From: Crocinitomicaceae bacterium
GTDB lineage: Bacteria; Bacteroidota; Bacteroidia; Flavobacteriales_D; Crocinitomicaceae
Length of the DNA stretch: 58,870 nucleotides
Direction: 5' to 3'
Assembly (NCBI GenBank): GCA_022447665.1
Contig: JAKVAQ010000002.1
Span: forward strand, 77,289-136,158
In this document: positions 24,947 to 34,964 of the stretch, one piece after another
How positions within the stretch are numbered: the first letter of the stretch is position 1
How the letters are laid out: every line of letters begins with the position of its first letter
Program-made: the position numbers and the translations under genes
Notes under the pieces: generated by a model
What the model saw: only the letters and a program-made list of their open reading frames with translations
Databases searched by the model: none
Told to the model about the DNA's origin: nothing

Positions 24947-27008
24947 TCAGACCTTAAGTCCTAGAACGCAGATATCATCTGTTTGCTCAAAATCTCCCTG
25001 CCACTCCTTTAGAAAGTGATTAATGTGTTCTTTCTGTTTTTCACCAGTAAGATTATAGTTATTAAGAATTAGTCTTTTAAGAGGCTTTTTCATCAATTTC
25101 TTCCCTCCCGTTTTTTCACCTCCAAATTGATCAATTAGCCCATCTGTAGTTAAGCATATCATTTCTGAATTAGAAAGTTCAAGACTTACTGTTTCGAAAG
25201 GACTTTGCTTCACATAACTTCCGATAGGTTGACGGTTCCCCTTAAACTCTAGTAGTTGTAAATCATCCTGTTCTGTAATTTTTGCCTTCGCGCCATCCAG
25301 TTTGCTTTCCCTAGATTTACTTCTAATAATCCAAAGCGCATTATTTGCCCCTGAAAATTTCAACTCTTTTGTTTTTTTATTAAATCCACACAATGCGATA
25401 TCCATACCATCTTTAACGTTGCTATTTTGTTTCTCAAAAGTTTCAATAACAAGCTCTCTGGTTTTATTTAGTATTTCCGCTGGATCTTTAAGATTGAACT
25501 CTCTTACACTTCTATTTAAGGCCGTACTGCACACAACGCTGACCATAGCTCCCGGCACCCCATGGCCAGTACAATCTGCTGCTGCAAACATTAAAACATC
25601 TCCCTCTTCATTTCTCCAATAAAAATCTCCAGCAACAATATCTTTTGGTTTATAGATTAAAAAAGAATCTCGGCCGAAATTTCGAAGAAAATCGGCATGA
25701 GGGAGAATTGCATTTTGTATTCTATAGGCATATGATATGCTATCCGTTATTTCATCATTTTTTTCTTTAAGAACTGAATGTTGGTGCTCTAGTTCTGCCT
25801 TTTGATTCTGAGTTGTTTCTTGAAAATATTCAACTTTTAAAAATTCGGAAGCAAACTTAGAGCCTAAGATCAAAGACATGGACAAAAGAAACCCCATTTG
25901 AAGTGCAGTATCTAAATAGGGCATGAATTCAGTAATGTGATTATCATTTGTGATACTTAACGTCGCTGAAATCAGCATGCACATTACGGCAATACCTGCA
26001 AATAAAGAGCCACTCACTCTCTTTTGAAGAGCTTTAACTATCGCCCAGACTATTAGTAGCATTCCAATTACGGAAATAATTTTATGCGGGATGATTAAAT
26101 AAGTAAAGATGCTGGCTGAAAAGAAAACAGGTCCGAGTACCTCTATAAAAGAAAATGCAGCCAACAGTTTCATGACTTTTGAGGGGGATTGTTCCGAAAA
26201 TCTTTCATTTATAAACAAAATCAAAAATGCGGATGGCAGAAAAAGAGTAATGTATTCTATCCTAACAATTATTTCCCAATCCAAATTAGGAAGAATAGTG
26301 TTTATATGGTAGTTAGTTGTAACAAAAGGACGGATAAAGATACTAGCACAGAACAGTCCAAACCAGAGTAAGGTTTTGTCTTTTTTTCTAATCGAAAATA
26401 AGGTTAGAAAAAATAATGAAGCAAATAGATAACAAGACATTTCAAAACCATTAAGCATGGTCTCTTGGCGCTGAATTGAATAGCTTTCATCTACAGTCCC
26501 AATATAGAAATCATGGTTAAAACCTCCTTTTCTATGCGAAAAATTAGCAATCTGGACAGTTAAAAAAACTCTTTTAAACCATCGGGAATTTCAATAATCT
26601 TAGTTATATACTGCGGATAATAATCTTCTTCCGTTTCTGCAACTTTACCAGCAACCGCTACTAATGAATCATTTACAAATACATTCGCTGCACAAAGAAC
26701 TTGTTTAATGTTTAGATTTAATCTTCGCTCAGGCAATCCTTTCACATAGAGTCTGTAAGTTGCAACACCTAACGCACCGACTGGTTTTTCATCTTCCAAA
26801 AAATCGTTCCAAGTGGTATTGGTAGTCCAATATGATAAATTTGCACTAGACTCAAACGGACCTAAAAGCCCCCTCCAAGAGAATGCATTGGCTCAGACTC
26901 AATGTCCCAATTTGAAAGATCCAGGACCCCTTTTTCAGCTTTTACATCTTGAGAAAACCCCAAACTATTAAGAAAGAAGAGGGCTAAAAAAAAGTTATGG
27001 AGGACCAT
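24947..27008 (-). pseudogene. 7TM-sensor SpoIIE-type phosphatase, two frameshifts
   Basis: Reassembled, this is one gene of about 687 codons: a signal peptide (MVLHNFFLALFFLNSLGFSQ), a periplasmic 7TMR-DISM sensor domain (ATYRLYVKGLPE, VFVNDSLVAVAGKV, NFSHRKGG), seven membrane helices (from MLNGFEMSCYLF), a coiled coil, and a PP2C/SpoIIE catalytic domain (YKPKDIVAGDFYW, AAADCTGHGVPGAMVS, KDGMDIALC, LTTDGLIDQFGGEK, QTDDICVLGLKV). The frame breaks twice, once at a run of five C on the plus strand (26869-26873) and once at a run of seven A (26562-26568). Both are single-base shifts in homopolymers. The phosphatase part from 26458 is intact and could be made alone, without the sensor. Either sequence errors or an early pseudogene. 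Confidence 0.8.
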
Positions 27009-27102
27009 TTAGGCATTACCGCTAATTTACACAATATGATTTTAAGTATCTTCAGGTTTAAAAAAGGATCATTGATTAAAGAAATATGTTCATTTTTGCA
27101 TC

Positions 27103-27705
27103 GTGAAAATTAACTCAGCCAAATTCGTTATTTCAAATACAGACATTAAAAAATGTCCTAAGCCTGACCGCCCAGAGTACGCATTTATCGGAAGATCTAA
27201 TGTTGGAAAATCTTCCTTAATTAATATGTTAACAAACAATAAAAAATTAGCGAAGACTTCGGGCAAACCAGGCAAAACTCAGTTGATTAATCATTTTGAA
27301 ATCAACGACGAATGGTACTTAGTGGATTTACCAGGTTACGGCTACGCACAAGTTTCAAAAAGTTCTCGTGTAAAATGGCAAAAGTTTATTGAAACGTATT
27401 TGCTTAAGCGTGAAAACCTGATGAATGTATTTGTATTGATAGATAGCCGTCATCCACCTCAAAAAATAGACCTCGAATTCATGGAATGGCTAGGAACCAA
27501 GGGCATTCCCTTTTCTATGGTTTTTACAAAAGCTGATAAGTGTAGCAGCAACGAGCTACGTAAATCTCAGATGAAATACAAAAATGAGATGCTGAAAACA
27601 TGGGAGTTTATGCCTCCAGTTTTTATTACTTCGTCAACTTCAAAACTCGGTCAAGAAAAACTTCTTAATTACATTGGAGAAATTAACGTTAACGCCAGAT
27701 TCTAA
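27103..27705 (+). CDS. yihA: Ribosome biogenesis GTPase YihA/YsxC
   Basis: EngB-type GTPase needed for large-subunit assembly. All G motifs are present: [17 protein letters not shown] (G1), [16 protein letters not shown] (G2), [10 protein letters not shown] (G3), FTKADK (G4) and TSSTSKLG (G5). The 200-residue length is typical. The start is a GTG at 27103. Its 3' end overlaps the convergent M14 peptidase gene by four bases. Confidence 0.95.
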   Translation: MKINSAKFVISNTDIKKCPKPDRPEYAFIGRSNVGKSSLINMLTNNKKLAKTSGKPGKTQLINHFEINDEWYLVDLPGYGYAQVSKSSRVKWQKFIETYLLKRENLMNVFVLIDSRHPPQKIDLEFMEWLGTKGIPFSMVFTKADKCSSNELRKSQMKYKNEMLKTWEFMPPVFITSSTSKLGQEKLLNYIGEINVNARF

Positions 27706-29456
27706 TAGACTCCAGGAACCAACTCTATTTCGTCAGCCATTATTTCCTCCGTCATCAACCGACCAATAGGGTATAAATTATGCGTTGGTTCGTAATGACC
27801 AGATTTCTGATACAAGTAATACAGCTGCGCGAAAGCACTTTCTTCAAATTCGGAATCAGAAGCCTTTTTCTTTTCAAAGTCATCTTTAATTTGAGGATTA
27901 TCTTTTAAGATTTGTGCTGCCTCATCTTCAAAAACATAGGCGCTGAACCATTCCTTTTGTTGAAGTATGGCATCAAAATAATTCCATGCCAAATAGCTAT
28001 CAGGAGCATGAGGCTCGAGCGTTTCAACAATAAATCTTAAGTTTTTATTGCGTGTATAAATAACATAATCACCTTTCCGCCAATTTGTGATCTTCTTGAA
28101 TTTTTCAACCTCTACGCTTGTATGTAAATAATGTCCTTCATATGGATTAGGTCGTGTATTAAACTCTCTAATTCGGTAATGCTCAGTCTCCAGGACTTTA
28201 TCCTTGGTTAATCTCATTACTTCAATATTAGAGACCAACATTAATTCAATTATCTCGCCCCACGCTTGAGGAACTATATACAAGGCAGGCACCTCAACAG
28301 TATCAACAGGTATATACCTATTGAAATATTTGATTTTCTTGGTATATGGCTCTTCTCTATCATAGTAAAGCCTATCTTTCCCAGTTACTTCTGATTTCTT
28401 ATATTTTGCCGCATATCCCATAAATCTAATTTCGTCAAAACGAACCGTATCAAGCTCCCAATCTAAAGCAAGCTTTTCTGTTTGACCCATGCTATATTCG
28501 GCCTGAGATTTAACTTGTCTCAACTCCTCCGCGTTAGTTGTAGCATAATTATAAAGTACATCTAAAAATGAATATGTTGCTTCTACTCTTTCCTCATAAG
28601 TTTTAAGCATGTGCGCCTCTGAAACATAAGAAATGGTATGAAATAAATTCGTGTATCCCGTAGAATATCTTGGCGTCTCTAGGTAATCCATTATTCCATC
28701 ATCAGGTGTGCCATAAATATGATGTACATAGGGCACCATTGGAAAACCTGAATTCTCCATTTCCGAATACAATACGGGATTGATCTCATCCTTAGTGTAT
28801 TTCGCAAGGTAGGGATTCATTTTATCAGTTTGAGATGTAATTAAAGTCATTACATATTGATAATCGGCTCCATTTGAGGTGTGCGTATCTACAAAAAGAT
28901 GAGGTTCCAAATAGTGAAACGCCTTATAAAATGCAAGGGTATTTTTACTATCTGCTTTAATGAAATCTCTATTTAAATCAAGGTTTCTTGAATTACCTCT
29001 AAAACCGTACATTTTAGGGCCGTTCTGGTTGGCTCTACTACAACAGTTTCTATTGAGCGCTCCACCAACATTGTACATGGGAATTACACCAACCACAATA
29101 TTATCAGGAACATCATTGAGAATATCCCTACACCACTTAATTGAAGCATCTACACCGCAAGGTTCTCCAGGGTGAATAGCGTTATTAACAAAAAGGATAG
29201 TCTTTCCTTTAAAGTCTTTTTTCTGAAAACTTCCAGAAGAGTTTATTACGAATAAGTGAATAGGTTCTCCTATATCTGAGGAACCAAGTTCAATTAGTCT
29301 ACACTTCTTTGGAAAAGCTTTTTCTAATCCTTTATATCCTTTTGTGATGGACTCGTAAGTGTGCGTTTCATTGTTTTTGTAAAGGTCAAAATTGAAATCT
29401 TGTCCTTTTGAACTCAAAAATACGAGCAACACTGTTGAGAGTAAGAAAATTCGCAT
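27702..29456 (-). CDS. Exported M14-family metallocarboxypeptidase-like protein
   Basis: A 584-residue secreted or periplasmic protein with a signal peptide (cut near SSKGQD). Residues about 90-300 hold the zinc carboxypeptidase fold: [12 protein letters not shown] gives the zinc ligands His95 and Glu98, [14 protein letters not shown] is the substrate-arginine region, and [13 protein letters not shown] supplies the next zinc histidine. The C-terminal half lacks a familiar domain and is probably a beta-rich accessory part. Likely trims peptides or peptidoglycan in the periplasm; the substrate is unknown. Converges on yihA. Confidence 0.85.
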   Translation of the reverse strand: MRIFLLSTVLLVFLSSKGQDFNFDLYKNNETHTYESITKGYKGLEKAFPKKCRLIELGSSDIGEPIHLFVINSSGSFQKKDFKGKTILFVNNAIHPGEPCGVDASIKWCRDILNDVPDNIVVGVIPMYNVGGALNRNCCSRANQNGPKMYGFRGNSRNLDLNRDFIKADSKNTLAFYKAFHYLEPHLFVDTHTSNGADYQYVMTLITSQTDKMNPYLAKYTKDEINPVLYSEMENSGFPMVPYVHHIYGTPDDGIMDYLETPRYSTGYTNLFHTISYVSEAHMLKTYEERVEATYSFLDVLYNYATTNAEELRQVKSQAEYSMGQTEKLALDWELDTVRFDEIRFMGYAAKYKKSEVTGKDRLYYDREEPYTKKIKYFNRYIPVDTVEVPALYIVPQAWGEIIELMLVSNIEVMRLTKDKVLETEHYRIREFNTRPNPYEGHYLHTSVEVEKFKKITNWRKGDYVIYTRNKNLRFIVETLEPHAPDSYLAWNYFDAILQQKEWFSAYVFEDEAAQILKDNPQIKDDFEKKKASDSEFEESAFAQLYYLYQKSGHYEPTHNLYPIGRLMTEEIMADEIELVPGVY

Positions 29457-29511
29457 GTTACGAAGATACTACCTTCTGATTTAATGATAAAAAGATGGTA
29501 AAATGCTAACG

Positions 29512-30546
29512 TCATCGACGCCAAGCGTCAAAATTTGTGGTTATTCCTATAACATTTGAAACGCCGGCAGAAGCTCTAAAATTTAAACCATAGTCAAAAC
29601 GAAACTTCTTTACATTAACACCGAAGCCCATAGAAATTCCGGAAAATATTTTTCTTCCTTCAACTCCAAGCGCATCTCTATTATGGAAATTAAACCCAAA
29701 CCTTAAATGGAAATTCTCAGATGGTAAAATCTCTAAACCAAAGTTAGTATGATAAAAAAGTTTCGTCGCAAATCCGGCGCTTGCAGGCGGAATGGTATCG
29801 CCCGTTAATTGATCAATTGTAGGCAATGCGTTCGGATCACTATAGGTCAAATCCCATTCTGTTAAATCGGTAGCAACAATGCTTAACCTAAACGGTGCAT
29901 GATGAAACTTATAACTTACACCAAGCAACACCTCCAATGGCAGCGGCTCTCTATTCCCTTTAGTAAACCCTTTTAACTGATAACCTACATTACGCGTTAA
30001 CAAAGTAGCTGTAAAATTTTGCTCTTCAGCATAGAATTGAATGGCCAAATCCCCTGCTACACCAACAGAGGTATAAGTCTCATAATGAGAAAAAATTGTC
30101 TTAAAATTACCACCTATCGAGAAATATTTATTCAAGTTTTTACCGTAGCCTACACCTAGCGAATATTCACCAGCAGTGAAATAACCCTGCTCCGCTCCGT
30201 TTACATCTGTTCTGGTAAATCGTCCATAATTCACGTACTGTAAGTGACCAGTAAACGTCCCTACTTCCTCAAAATTCCTTGCATATATTAAAGAACCATA
30301 GTTTATTCCTGCAGGCATAAAAAAATGATTCATAGAGAAATTATTGTTCATGGACTCCTGAATCATCGCTGGGTTACTTAAGGCCAAACTTACATCATCA
30401 TCACGCAAAGCAATGAAATCTCCCCCCAAGGCAGATGAACGAGCATTTAGATCCAAATCGAGAAATTGAAAAACATGCTGACCTCCTTCTTGTCCAAAAG
30501 AATTCAAGCCGAATAGAACCATTAAGAAAAGAGAAAAGTTTTTCAT
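29512..30546 (-). CDS. porQ: Type IX secretion system protein PorQ
   Basis: Outer-membrane 14-strand-type barrel of the PorV/PorQ (FadL-like) family that holds the C-terminal-signal peptidase PorU at the cell surface in type IX secretion. Signal peptide ends at SFGQ. The mature N-terminus QHVFQFLDLDLNARSSALGG and the following ALRDDDVSLALSNPAM are the family signature. The chain ends in repeated aromatic beta strands. Length 344, typical. TAAATTTG on the minus strand at 30561-30568 is a good -7 box, with TTTG at 30584-30587 as a slightly close -33. Confidence 0.9.
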   Translation of the reverse strand: MKNFSLFLMVLFGLNSFGQEGGQHVFQFLDLDLNARSSALGGDFIALRDDDVSLALSNPAMIQESMNNNFSMNHFFMPAGINYGSLIYARNFEEVGTFTGHLQYVNYGRFTRTDVNGAEQGYFTAGEYSLGVGYGKNLNKYFSIGGNFKTIFSHYETYTSVGVAGDLAIQFYAEEQNFTATLLTRNVGYQLKGFTKGNREPLPLEVLLGVSYKFHHAPFRLSIVATDLTEWDLTYSDPNALPTIDQLTGDTIPPASAGFATKLFYHTNFGLEILPSENFHLRFGFNFHNRDALGVEGRKIFSGISMGFGVNVKKFRFDYGLNFRASAGVSNVIGITTNFDAWRR

Positions 30547-30560
30547 TTCGCTGTTAAACG

Positions 30561-30587
30561 CAAATTTACGCGGAATATTTTATCAAA
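30561..30587 (-). promoter_or_regulatory. Promoter of porQ
   Basis: Minus-strand TTTG (30584-30587) and TAAATTTG (30561-30568), with a 15-base spacer that is shorter than the usual 17-20. The transcript would begin near 30554, a few bases before the ATG at 30546. Confidence 0.5.
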
Positions 30588-31080
30588 CACGAGGTCCTAA
30601 TTCAATAACTTCTAGATCTTTTATCACCTCATTATCTACAGTCAATCTTACAAGCGTCTTAACCTTGTGAAAGCCTTTAAACCCACAGGCTCCTGGATTC
30701 ACCCAAAGCGCGTTTATATTTTTATCAAATTGAACGATAAGGATATGCGAATGGCCACAAATAAATAATTGGGGCTTTTCTCTTTTTATTAAATCGTAGG
30801 CACCCTGTCTATATTTCATAGGCTTACCTGCGATATGGGTCATCACCACCTTTACACCTTCACATTGAAAAACTTGATTTTCGGGCCAATGTAATCTTAA
30901 AGCTGCATCATCAATATTACCATAGACCCCACGAACGGGTTTAAAATCCTCCAACTGTTTGATCACCTCAAGACTACCCACATCTCCAGCGTGCCATATC
31001 TCATCTACCTCCTTAAAATACTCAAATACCTTTGGATCAATAAAACCATGAGTATCTGACATTATTCCTATTCGTTTCAT
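30583..31080 (-). CDS. YfcE/MJ0936-type metallophosphoesterase
   Basis: Small calcineurin-like phosphodiesterase of 165 residues. Metal-binding motifs in order: MSDTHGF, WHAGDVGS, YGNIDD, THIAGKP and CGHSHI, which is the full set for the YfcE group. Members hydrolyse phosphodiesters in vitro; the natural substrate is unclear. Divergent from truA with ten bases between the two reading frames as drawn. Confidence 0.9.
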   Translation of the reverse strand: MKRIGIMSDTHGFIDPKVFEYFKEVDEIWHAGDVGSLEVIKQLEDFKPVRGVYGNIDDAALRLHWPENQVFQCEGVKVVMTHIAGKPMKYRQGAYDLIKREKPQLFICGHSHILIVQFDKNINALWVNPGACGFKGFHKVKTLVRLTVDNEVIKDLEVIELGPRV

Positions 31081-31095
31081 TTCTTATGCAATGTT

Positions 31096-31103
31096 TAGAT
31101 TTG
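31096..31103 (+). promoter_or_regulatory. -7 box (TAGATTTG) of truA
   Basis: TAGATTTG fits TAnnTTTG and lies six bases before the ATG at 31109. A transcript from it would start at or next to that ATG, so the in-frame ATG at 31091 cannot be the start on this mRNA. Confidence 0.5.
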
Positions 31104-31108
31104 CACCC

Positions 31109-31858
31109 ATGCAAAGGTACTTTTTAGAATTGGCATATGATGGTACAAACTTCTTTGGTTGGCAAGTTCAACCTAACCAAAGAACTGTGCAGGCTGAAAT
31201 AGAAACTGCATTAAGCAAGTTATATTCAAACGAAAAGGTTGGCGTTACAGGTTGCGGTAGAACGGATACTGGTGTACACGCGAGCCAGTACTTTTTGCAC
31301 TTTGATGCAATTGAACGTTATGGCGTCGAAGATCTAAAACATAAATTAAATGGAATGTTACCCACAGACATTGCGGTATACAGAGTTATTCCAATAGAAA
31401 AAGAAATCCATGCGCGTTTTGATGCGGATAAGCGAACGTACACTTACTATATATCTCAAGAAAAAAATCCGTTCACAATAAAAAATAGCTGGTACAAACG
31501 TCTAAACCTGGACCTTAACAAAATGAATGAAGCTAGTAAAATGTGCATTGGCAAAAAAGACTTCGAATGCTTTAGTAAAGTGCATACAGAAGTAAACAAC
31601 TTTCTCTGTGAAGTATTTGAATGTGAGTGGAGATTTGAAAATAATCAGTATATATTTAAAGTATCAGCAAATCGCTTTCTCAGAAATATGGTTAGGGCAA
31701 TGGTAGGCACTTTTATTGAAGTAGGGCTTGGAAAAATTAATCTTGAACAATTTGATAAAATTTTGAAAAGCAAAGATCGTTCAGAAGCAGGATCATCCGT
31801 CCCGGCCCAAGGTCTATTTTTATCTGAGGTAAAATACGACGGATTAAACAACGTTTAA
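31109..31858 (+). CDS. truA: tRNA pseudouridine(38-40) synthase
   Basis: Converts uridines 38-40 in the tRNA anticodon arm to pseudouridine. Seen: LELAYDGTNFFGWQVQPNQR at the N-terminus, the catalytic aspartate motif GCGRTDTGVHA, and NRFLRNMVRAMVGT in the C-terminal half. I start at MQRYFLEL (31109, 249 residues), because the promoter box overlaps the earlier ATG at 31091 and the family begins here. Confidence 0.95.
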   Translation: MQRYFLELAYDGTNFFGWQVQPNQRTVQAEIETALSKLYSNEKVGVTGCGRTDTGVHASQYFLHFDAIERYGVEDLKHKLNGMLPTDIAVYRVIPIEKEIHARFDADKRTYTYYISQEKNPFTIKNSWYKRLNLDLNKMNEASKMCIGKKDFECFSKVHTEVNNFLCEVFECEWRFENNQYIFKVSANRFLRNMVRAMVGTFIEVGLGKINLEQFDKILKSKDRSEAGSSVPAQGLFLSEVKYDGLNNV

Positions 31859-31888
31859 TACAGCTTGATATATAAATTGCTGTCAATT

Positions 31889-31918
31889 TTTGAGTTGCAT
31901 GATTTCTGATTATTTTTG
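31889..31918 (+). promoter_or_regulatory. Promoter of def
   Basis: TTTG at 31889-31892 and TATTTTTG at 31911-31918 with an 18-base spacer, both elements of the Bacteroidota sigma-A promoter. The leader before the ATG at 31932 would be under ten bases. Confidence 0.6.
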
Positions 31919-31931
31919 TTAAAAATTTTGA

Positions 31932-32528
31932 ATGGTATTACCAATCGTTGCATACGGAGCGCCTGTATTAAAAAAAGAAGGCGAAGAGATTGATGAAGAC
32001 TACAAAGGTCTTCAAGAGCTGATTGCGAACATGTTCGAAACTATGTACGCTGCTAATGGAGTTGGACTAGCTGCACCTCAAATTGGTAAGTCTATTCGTT
32101 TATTTATTGTGGATGCTTCACCATTTGCCGAGGCTGAAGAAGGCGAAGAGCCAGATCCTTTAGCTGAAGGATTAGAAGACTTCAAAAAGGTATTTATTAA
32201 TCCTATCATTGAGGAAGAGTCTGGAGAAGAATGGTCTTTCGCTGAAGGATGCTTAAGTATTCCAAAGATTCGAGAGGAAGTTTTTAGACAACCAAAAATT
32301 CGAATCTCCTACTACGATGAAAATTGGGAATTTAAGGATGAGGAATATGAAGGCTATGCTGCTCGTGTTATACAACATGAGTATGATCATGTAGACGGAA
32401 TTCTATTTACAGACAGACTTAGTCCGCTTAAAAAACGAATTCTTAAAAAGAAGTTGTTAAACATATCTAAAGGAGATGTTGATGTTCCTTATAAAATGAA
32501 ATTTCCAAACATCAAGAAAAAAAGATAA
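31932..32528 (+). CDS. def: Peptide deformylase
   Basis: Removes the formyl group from new proteins. All three family motifs are present: GVGLAAPQIG, EGCLSIP and QHEYDHVDG (metal ligands Cys and two His, catalytic Glu). At 198 residues it is slightly long because of an acidic insert (AEEGEEPDPLAEGLED) between motifs 1 and 2, common in Bacteroidota. It is followed after four bases by a lipoprotein gene. Confidence 0.96.
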   Translation: MVLPIVAYGAPVLKKEGEEIDEDYKGLQELIANMFETMYAANGVGLAAPQIGKSIRLFIVDASPFAEAEEGEEPDPLAEGLEDFKKVFINPIIEEESGEEWSFAEGCLSIPKIREEVFRQPKIRISYYDENWEFKDEEYEGYAARVIQHEYDHVDGILFTDRLSPLKKRILKKKLLNISKGDVDVPYKMKFPNIKKKR

Positions 32529-32532
32529 CGTT

Positions 32533-33111
32533 ATGAAAATCAAACTAAATAGCTTATTAATGATATTCCTTCTTTTAGGAATTAGCGCTTGTGGCGAAAG
32601 TGAAGATATTGAAAATGAAGAAAATTCAGGCGAAGAAACTGTCGATTACGATCAATTTATGCAAGAATTGGTTGATATCGAGAATAAAATTAATGCGAAC
32701 GTAGCCAATCCAGACAAAGAACTCTTGAAAGAAGCGATTACTAAATATCAAGATTTAGCTGGATTTTTTCCTGAAGATCCAAAGGCTCCAGAATATTTAT
32801 TCAAAGCTTCGGACCTAGCATTATCTACAGGTCAACCCGAAAAGTCTGTAAAAATCCTTACCCGCATTATGGATGAATATCCTGAATATGAAAAAATGGA
32901 GGATGTTATGTTCAACAAAGCGAGCCACCTCGACTTTGAACTTAGAGACACTACTGCCGCCAAAGAACTTTATGCAGATTTTATCGAGAAATACCCAGAG
33001 TCGGAGCTCGTTGATGATGCTGAAAGCAGAATCGAGAATATTTCTCTTTCTCTTGACGAATTGGTAGAGAAATTCATGGCCAATATAGAAGAGACTCCTG
33101 AAGTTCCTTAG
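32533..33111 (+). CDS. TPR-containing lipoprotein
   Basis: A 192-residue lipoprotein (lipobox ISAC, Cys20), followed by a short acidic linker and TPR-like helices (ITKYQDLAGFFPEDPKAPEY, SVKILTRIMDEYPEYEKME, AKELYADFIEKYPESELVDD), the YbgF/CpoB style of repeat. It sits four bases after def and four bases before the next gene, so it is co-transcribed with def and the downstream trio. Likely periplasmic-side scaffold; exact role unknown. Confidence 0.75.
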   Translation: MKIKLNSLLMIFLLLGISACGESEDIENEENSGEETVDYDQFMQELVDIENKINANVANPDKELLKEAITKYQDLAGFFPEDPKAPEYLFKASDLALSTGQPEKSVKILTRIMDEYPEYEKMEDVMFNKASHLDFELRDTTAAKELYADFIEKYPESELVDDAESRIENISLSLDELVEKFMANIEETPEVP

Positions 33112-33115
33112 GGAA

Positions 33116-34096
33116 TTGAGAATTTCTATCACATACGATTACGAACTTTTCTTCGGAGACATAACCGGTTCCGTTGAGAATTGCATTATTAGACCAACCG
33201 AAGATTTAATTGAGCTAGGTAAAAGAACTGGCGCCAAATTCACCTTCTTTGTTGATGTAGGCTATTTAAAAAAGTTAAAGGAGTATCCCGAACTTGACCA
33301 GGATCTACAAATAGTGTCAAATCAAATATCAGAACTCATTCGACTTGGACATGCGTGTGAATTGCATATCCATCCGCACTGGGAAGATTCTTTCTATGAA
33401 AACGGCAAATGGCATATGGTCGTTGATCGTTACAAACTATCAGACTTTGAGACTGAAAATGCAGAAAAAATCATCGAAGAGTATTACAATATTTTACTGG
33501 AGACATCAGGAGTAAAACCAACATGTTATAGGGCTGGTGGTTGGTGCCTGCAACCCTTTCGTTACGAGAAAATCTTCCAAAAACTTAATTTAAAACTAGA
33601 CTCCACATCTTTTAATGGTGGGCAGAACAGAGCAGGGAACTACTATTACGATTTCACTGACTTACCGAAAAAAGAATCGTGGCAATTTTCAAATGACTTT
33701 TGTAATGAAGATAAATCAGGTAAGATTATTGAAATCCCTATAGCTTCTCAAAAATACTCGCCTCTCTTTTTTTGGAAGTTATTTGTTCTCGGAAGATTAA
33801 ACCCAGAAGCTCACAAACCAATCGGAAATGGCTACCCAATGCCATCACCAGGTTTAAGAAAAGAAATGCTAACAAAAGGCAAACTACTATGTTCCTCAGT
33901 CGACGGATACTTCGTAACGAAACTTGAAAAGTCTTTAAAAGAGTATACATCTAGGAACTGGAGAAAACTCGTATTTATAGGTCACCCTAAAGCAAATACA
34001 AAATTCGCTCTTAAGGAGTTAGAAAAATTTATTCTTAAGCACCAAAAAAAACATTCTTTCGTTACTTTACCAAGCCTAATCAATGAAGAAAGTTGA
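33116..34096 (+). CDS. Polysaccharide deacetylase-like protein
   Basis: A 326-residue NodB-fold (carbohydrate esterase 4-like) protein. The metal-site region reads ISITYDYELFF (TFDxE-type) at the N-terminus, LHIHPHW carries the two histidines, and PTCYRAGGWCLQPF matches the RxxxG motif. It starts at TTG 33116, since no ATG lies before TYDYE. No signal peptide, so it probably acts in the cytosol on a lipid-linked or nucleotide sugar. It overlaps the GNAT gene by 14 bases and belongs to a coupled group with it and the SDR gene. Confidence 0.75.
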   Translation: MRISITYDYELFFGDITGSVENCIIRPTEDLIELGKRTGAKFTFFVDVGYLKKLKEYPELDQDLQIVSNQISELIRLGHACELHIHPHWEDSFYENGKWHMVVDRYKLSDFETENAEKIIEEYYNILLETSGVKPTCYRAGGWCLQPFRYEKIFQKLNLKLDSTSFNGGQNRAGNYYYDFTDLPKKESWQFSNDFCNEDKSGKIIEIPIASQKYSPLFFWKLFVLGRLNPEAHKPIGNGYPMPSPGLRKEMLTKGKLLCSSVDGYFVTKLEKSLKEYTSRNWRKLVFIGHPKANTKFALKELEKFILKHQKKHSFVTLPSLINEES

Positions 34097-34964
34097 GCAC
34101 AAAGACTTGGACAAACATGCATGGGATAAATGCATACGAAAAAGTGATAATGAAAACATCTTTATGTATTCGTGGTACCTTGATGCCGTTGCTCCAGGAT
34201 GGGAGGGTTTAATTCAAGATGATTACTCTGGTGTTTTCCCACTCACTACTAAAACACAGCTGGGAAAATCCTCTTTATTTCAACCTATTTTTACCCGTGA
34301 ATTCGAACCGTTTGGAACATTACCCCTAAAAGTAGTTCTTGAATACCTTGATTCAGAATTTAATCATGCGCTTTTCAGAACATCAATTCAGATAGAACAA
34401 TCAGAAAAAAGAGTTCATCAAATCATTGAACTAGAAAAAGAGTTTAAACTCAAAACAAACGCAAAAAGAATTCTAAAAAAATCTGTTACTCTTTTTGAAA
34501 TAAGAGAAGCTAACGACCCTAAAGAGTTAATAAAACTATTTCAAGATACGGCTTATACAAAAATCGATTCATTAGGAAGTCAAGAGCTTGAAAGACTTGA
34601 AACTTTGATGAACACAGCATTAAAGAATGACGCAGGAAAACTCAAATACATTTATAAAAAAAACAAATGTGTTGGAGGCGCTTTCTTCTTGTTGGACAAA
34701 TCACGCATAACATTGTTAAAATCTGCATGCCTTGATGAAGCAAAAAGAGAGGGAGCCATGTACCAACTCATCAATCAGACAATTCAAGAATCAAAAGAGA
34801 ATTACAAAACCTTTGATTTCGGTGGATCTAATGTTTCTGCTGTGAGAGAATTTTATCTTAAATTTGGTGCAACCGATCGAGAATATTTCGAAATCACCAT
34901 TGGTAAAGAGCCGGGCTGGAAAAAGAAAGCGAAATCACTTCTTAAAAGAGTTAAGAAAAAATGA
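34083..34964 (+). CDS. GNAT/FemAB-like acyltransferase
   Basis: A 293-residue cytosolic protein with two GNAT-like halves, as in FemAB and related aminoacyl or acyl transferases. The first half has WDKCIRKSDNENIFMYSWYL and LDAVAPGWEGLI; the second half has the acceptor-site strand FDFGGSNVSAVREFYLKFGA that is typical of this group. The C-terminus is Lys-rich (KKKAKSLLKRVKKK), which could bind acidic lipid. It overlaps its neighbours on both sides, so it works with the deacetylase-like and SDR proteins. The substrate is unknown. Confidence 0.7.
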   Translation: MKKVEHKDLDKHAWDKCIRKSDNENIFMYSWYLDAVAPGWEGLIQDDYSGVFPLTTKTQLGKSSLFQPIFTREFEPFGTLPLKVVLEYLDSEFNHALFRTSIQIEQSEKRVHQIIELEKEFKLKTNAKRILKKSVTLFEIREANDPKELIKLFQDTAYTKIDSLGSQELERLETLMNTALKNDAGKLKYIYKKNKCVGGAFFLLDKSRITLLKSACLDEAKREGAMYQLINQTIQESKENYKTFDFGGSNVSAVREFYLKFGATDREYFEITIGKEPGWKKKAKSLLKRVKKK

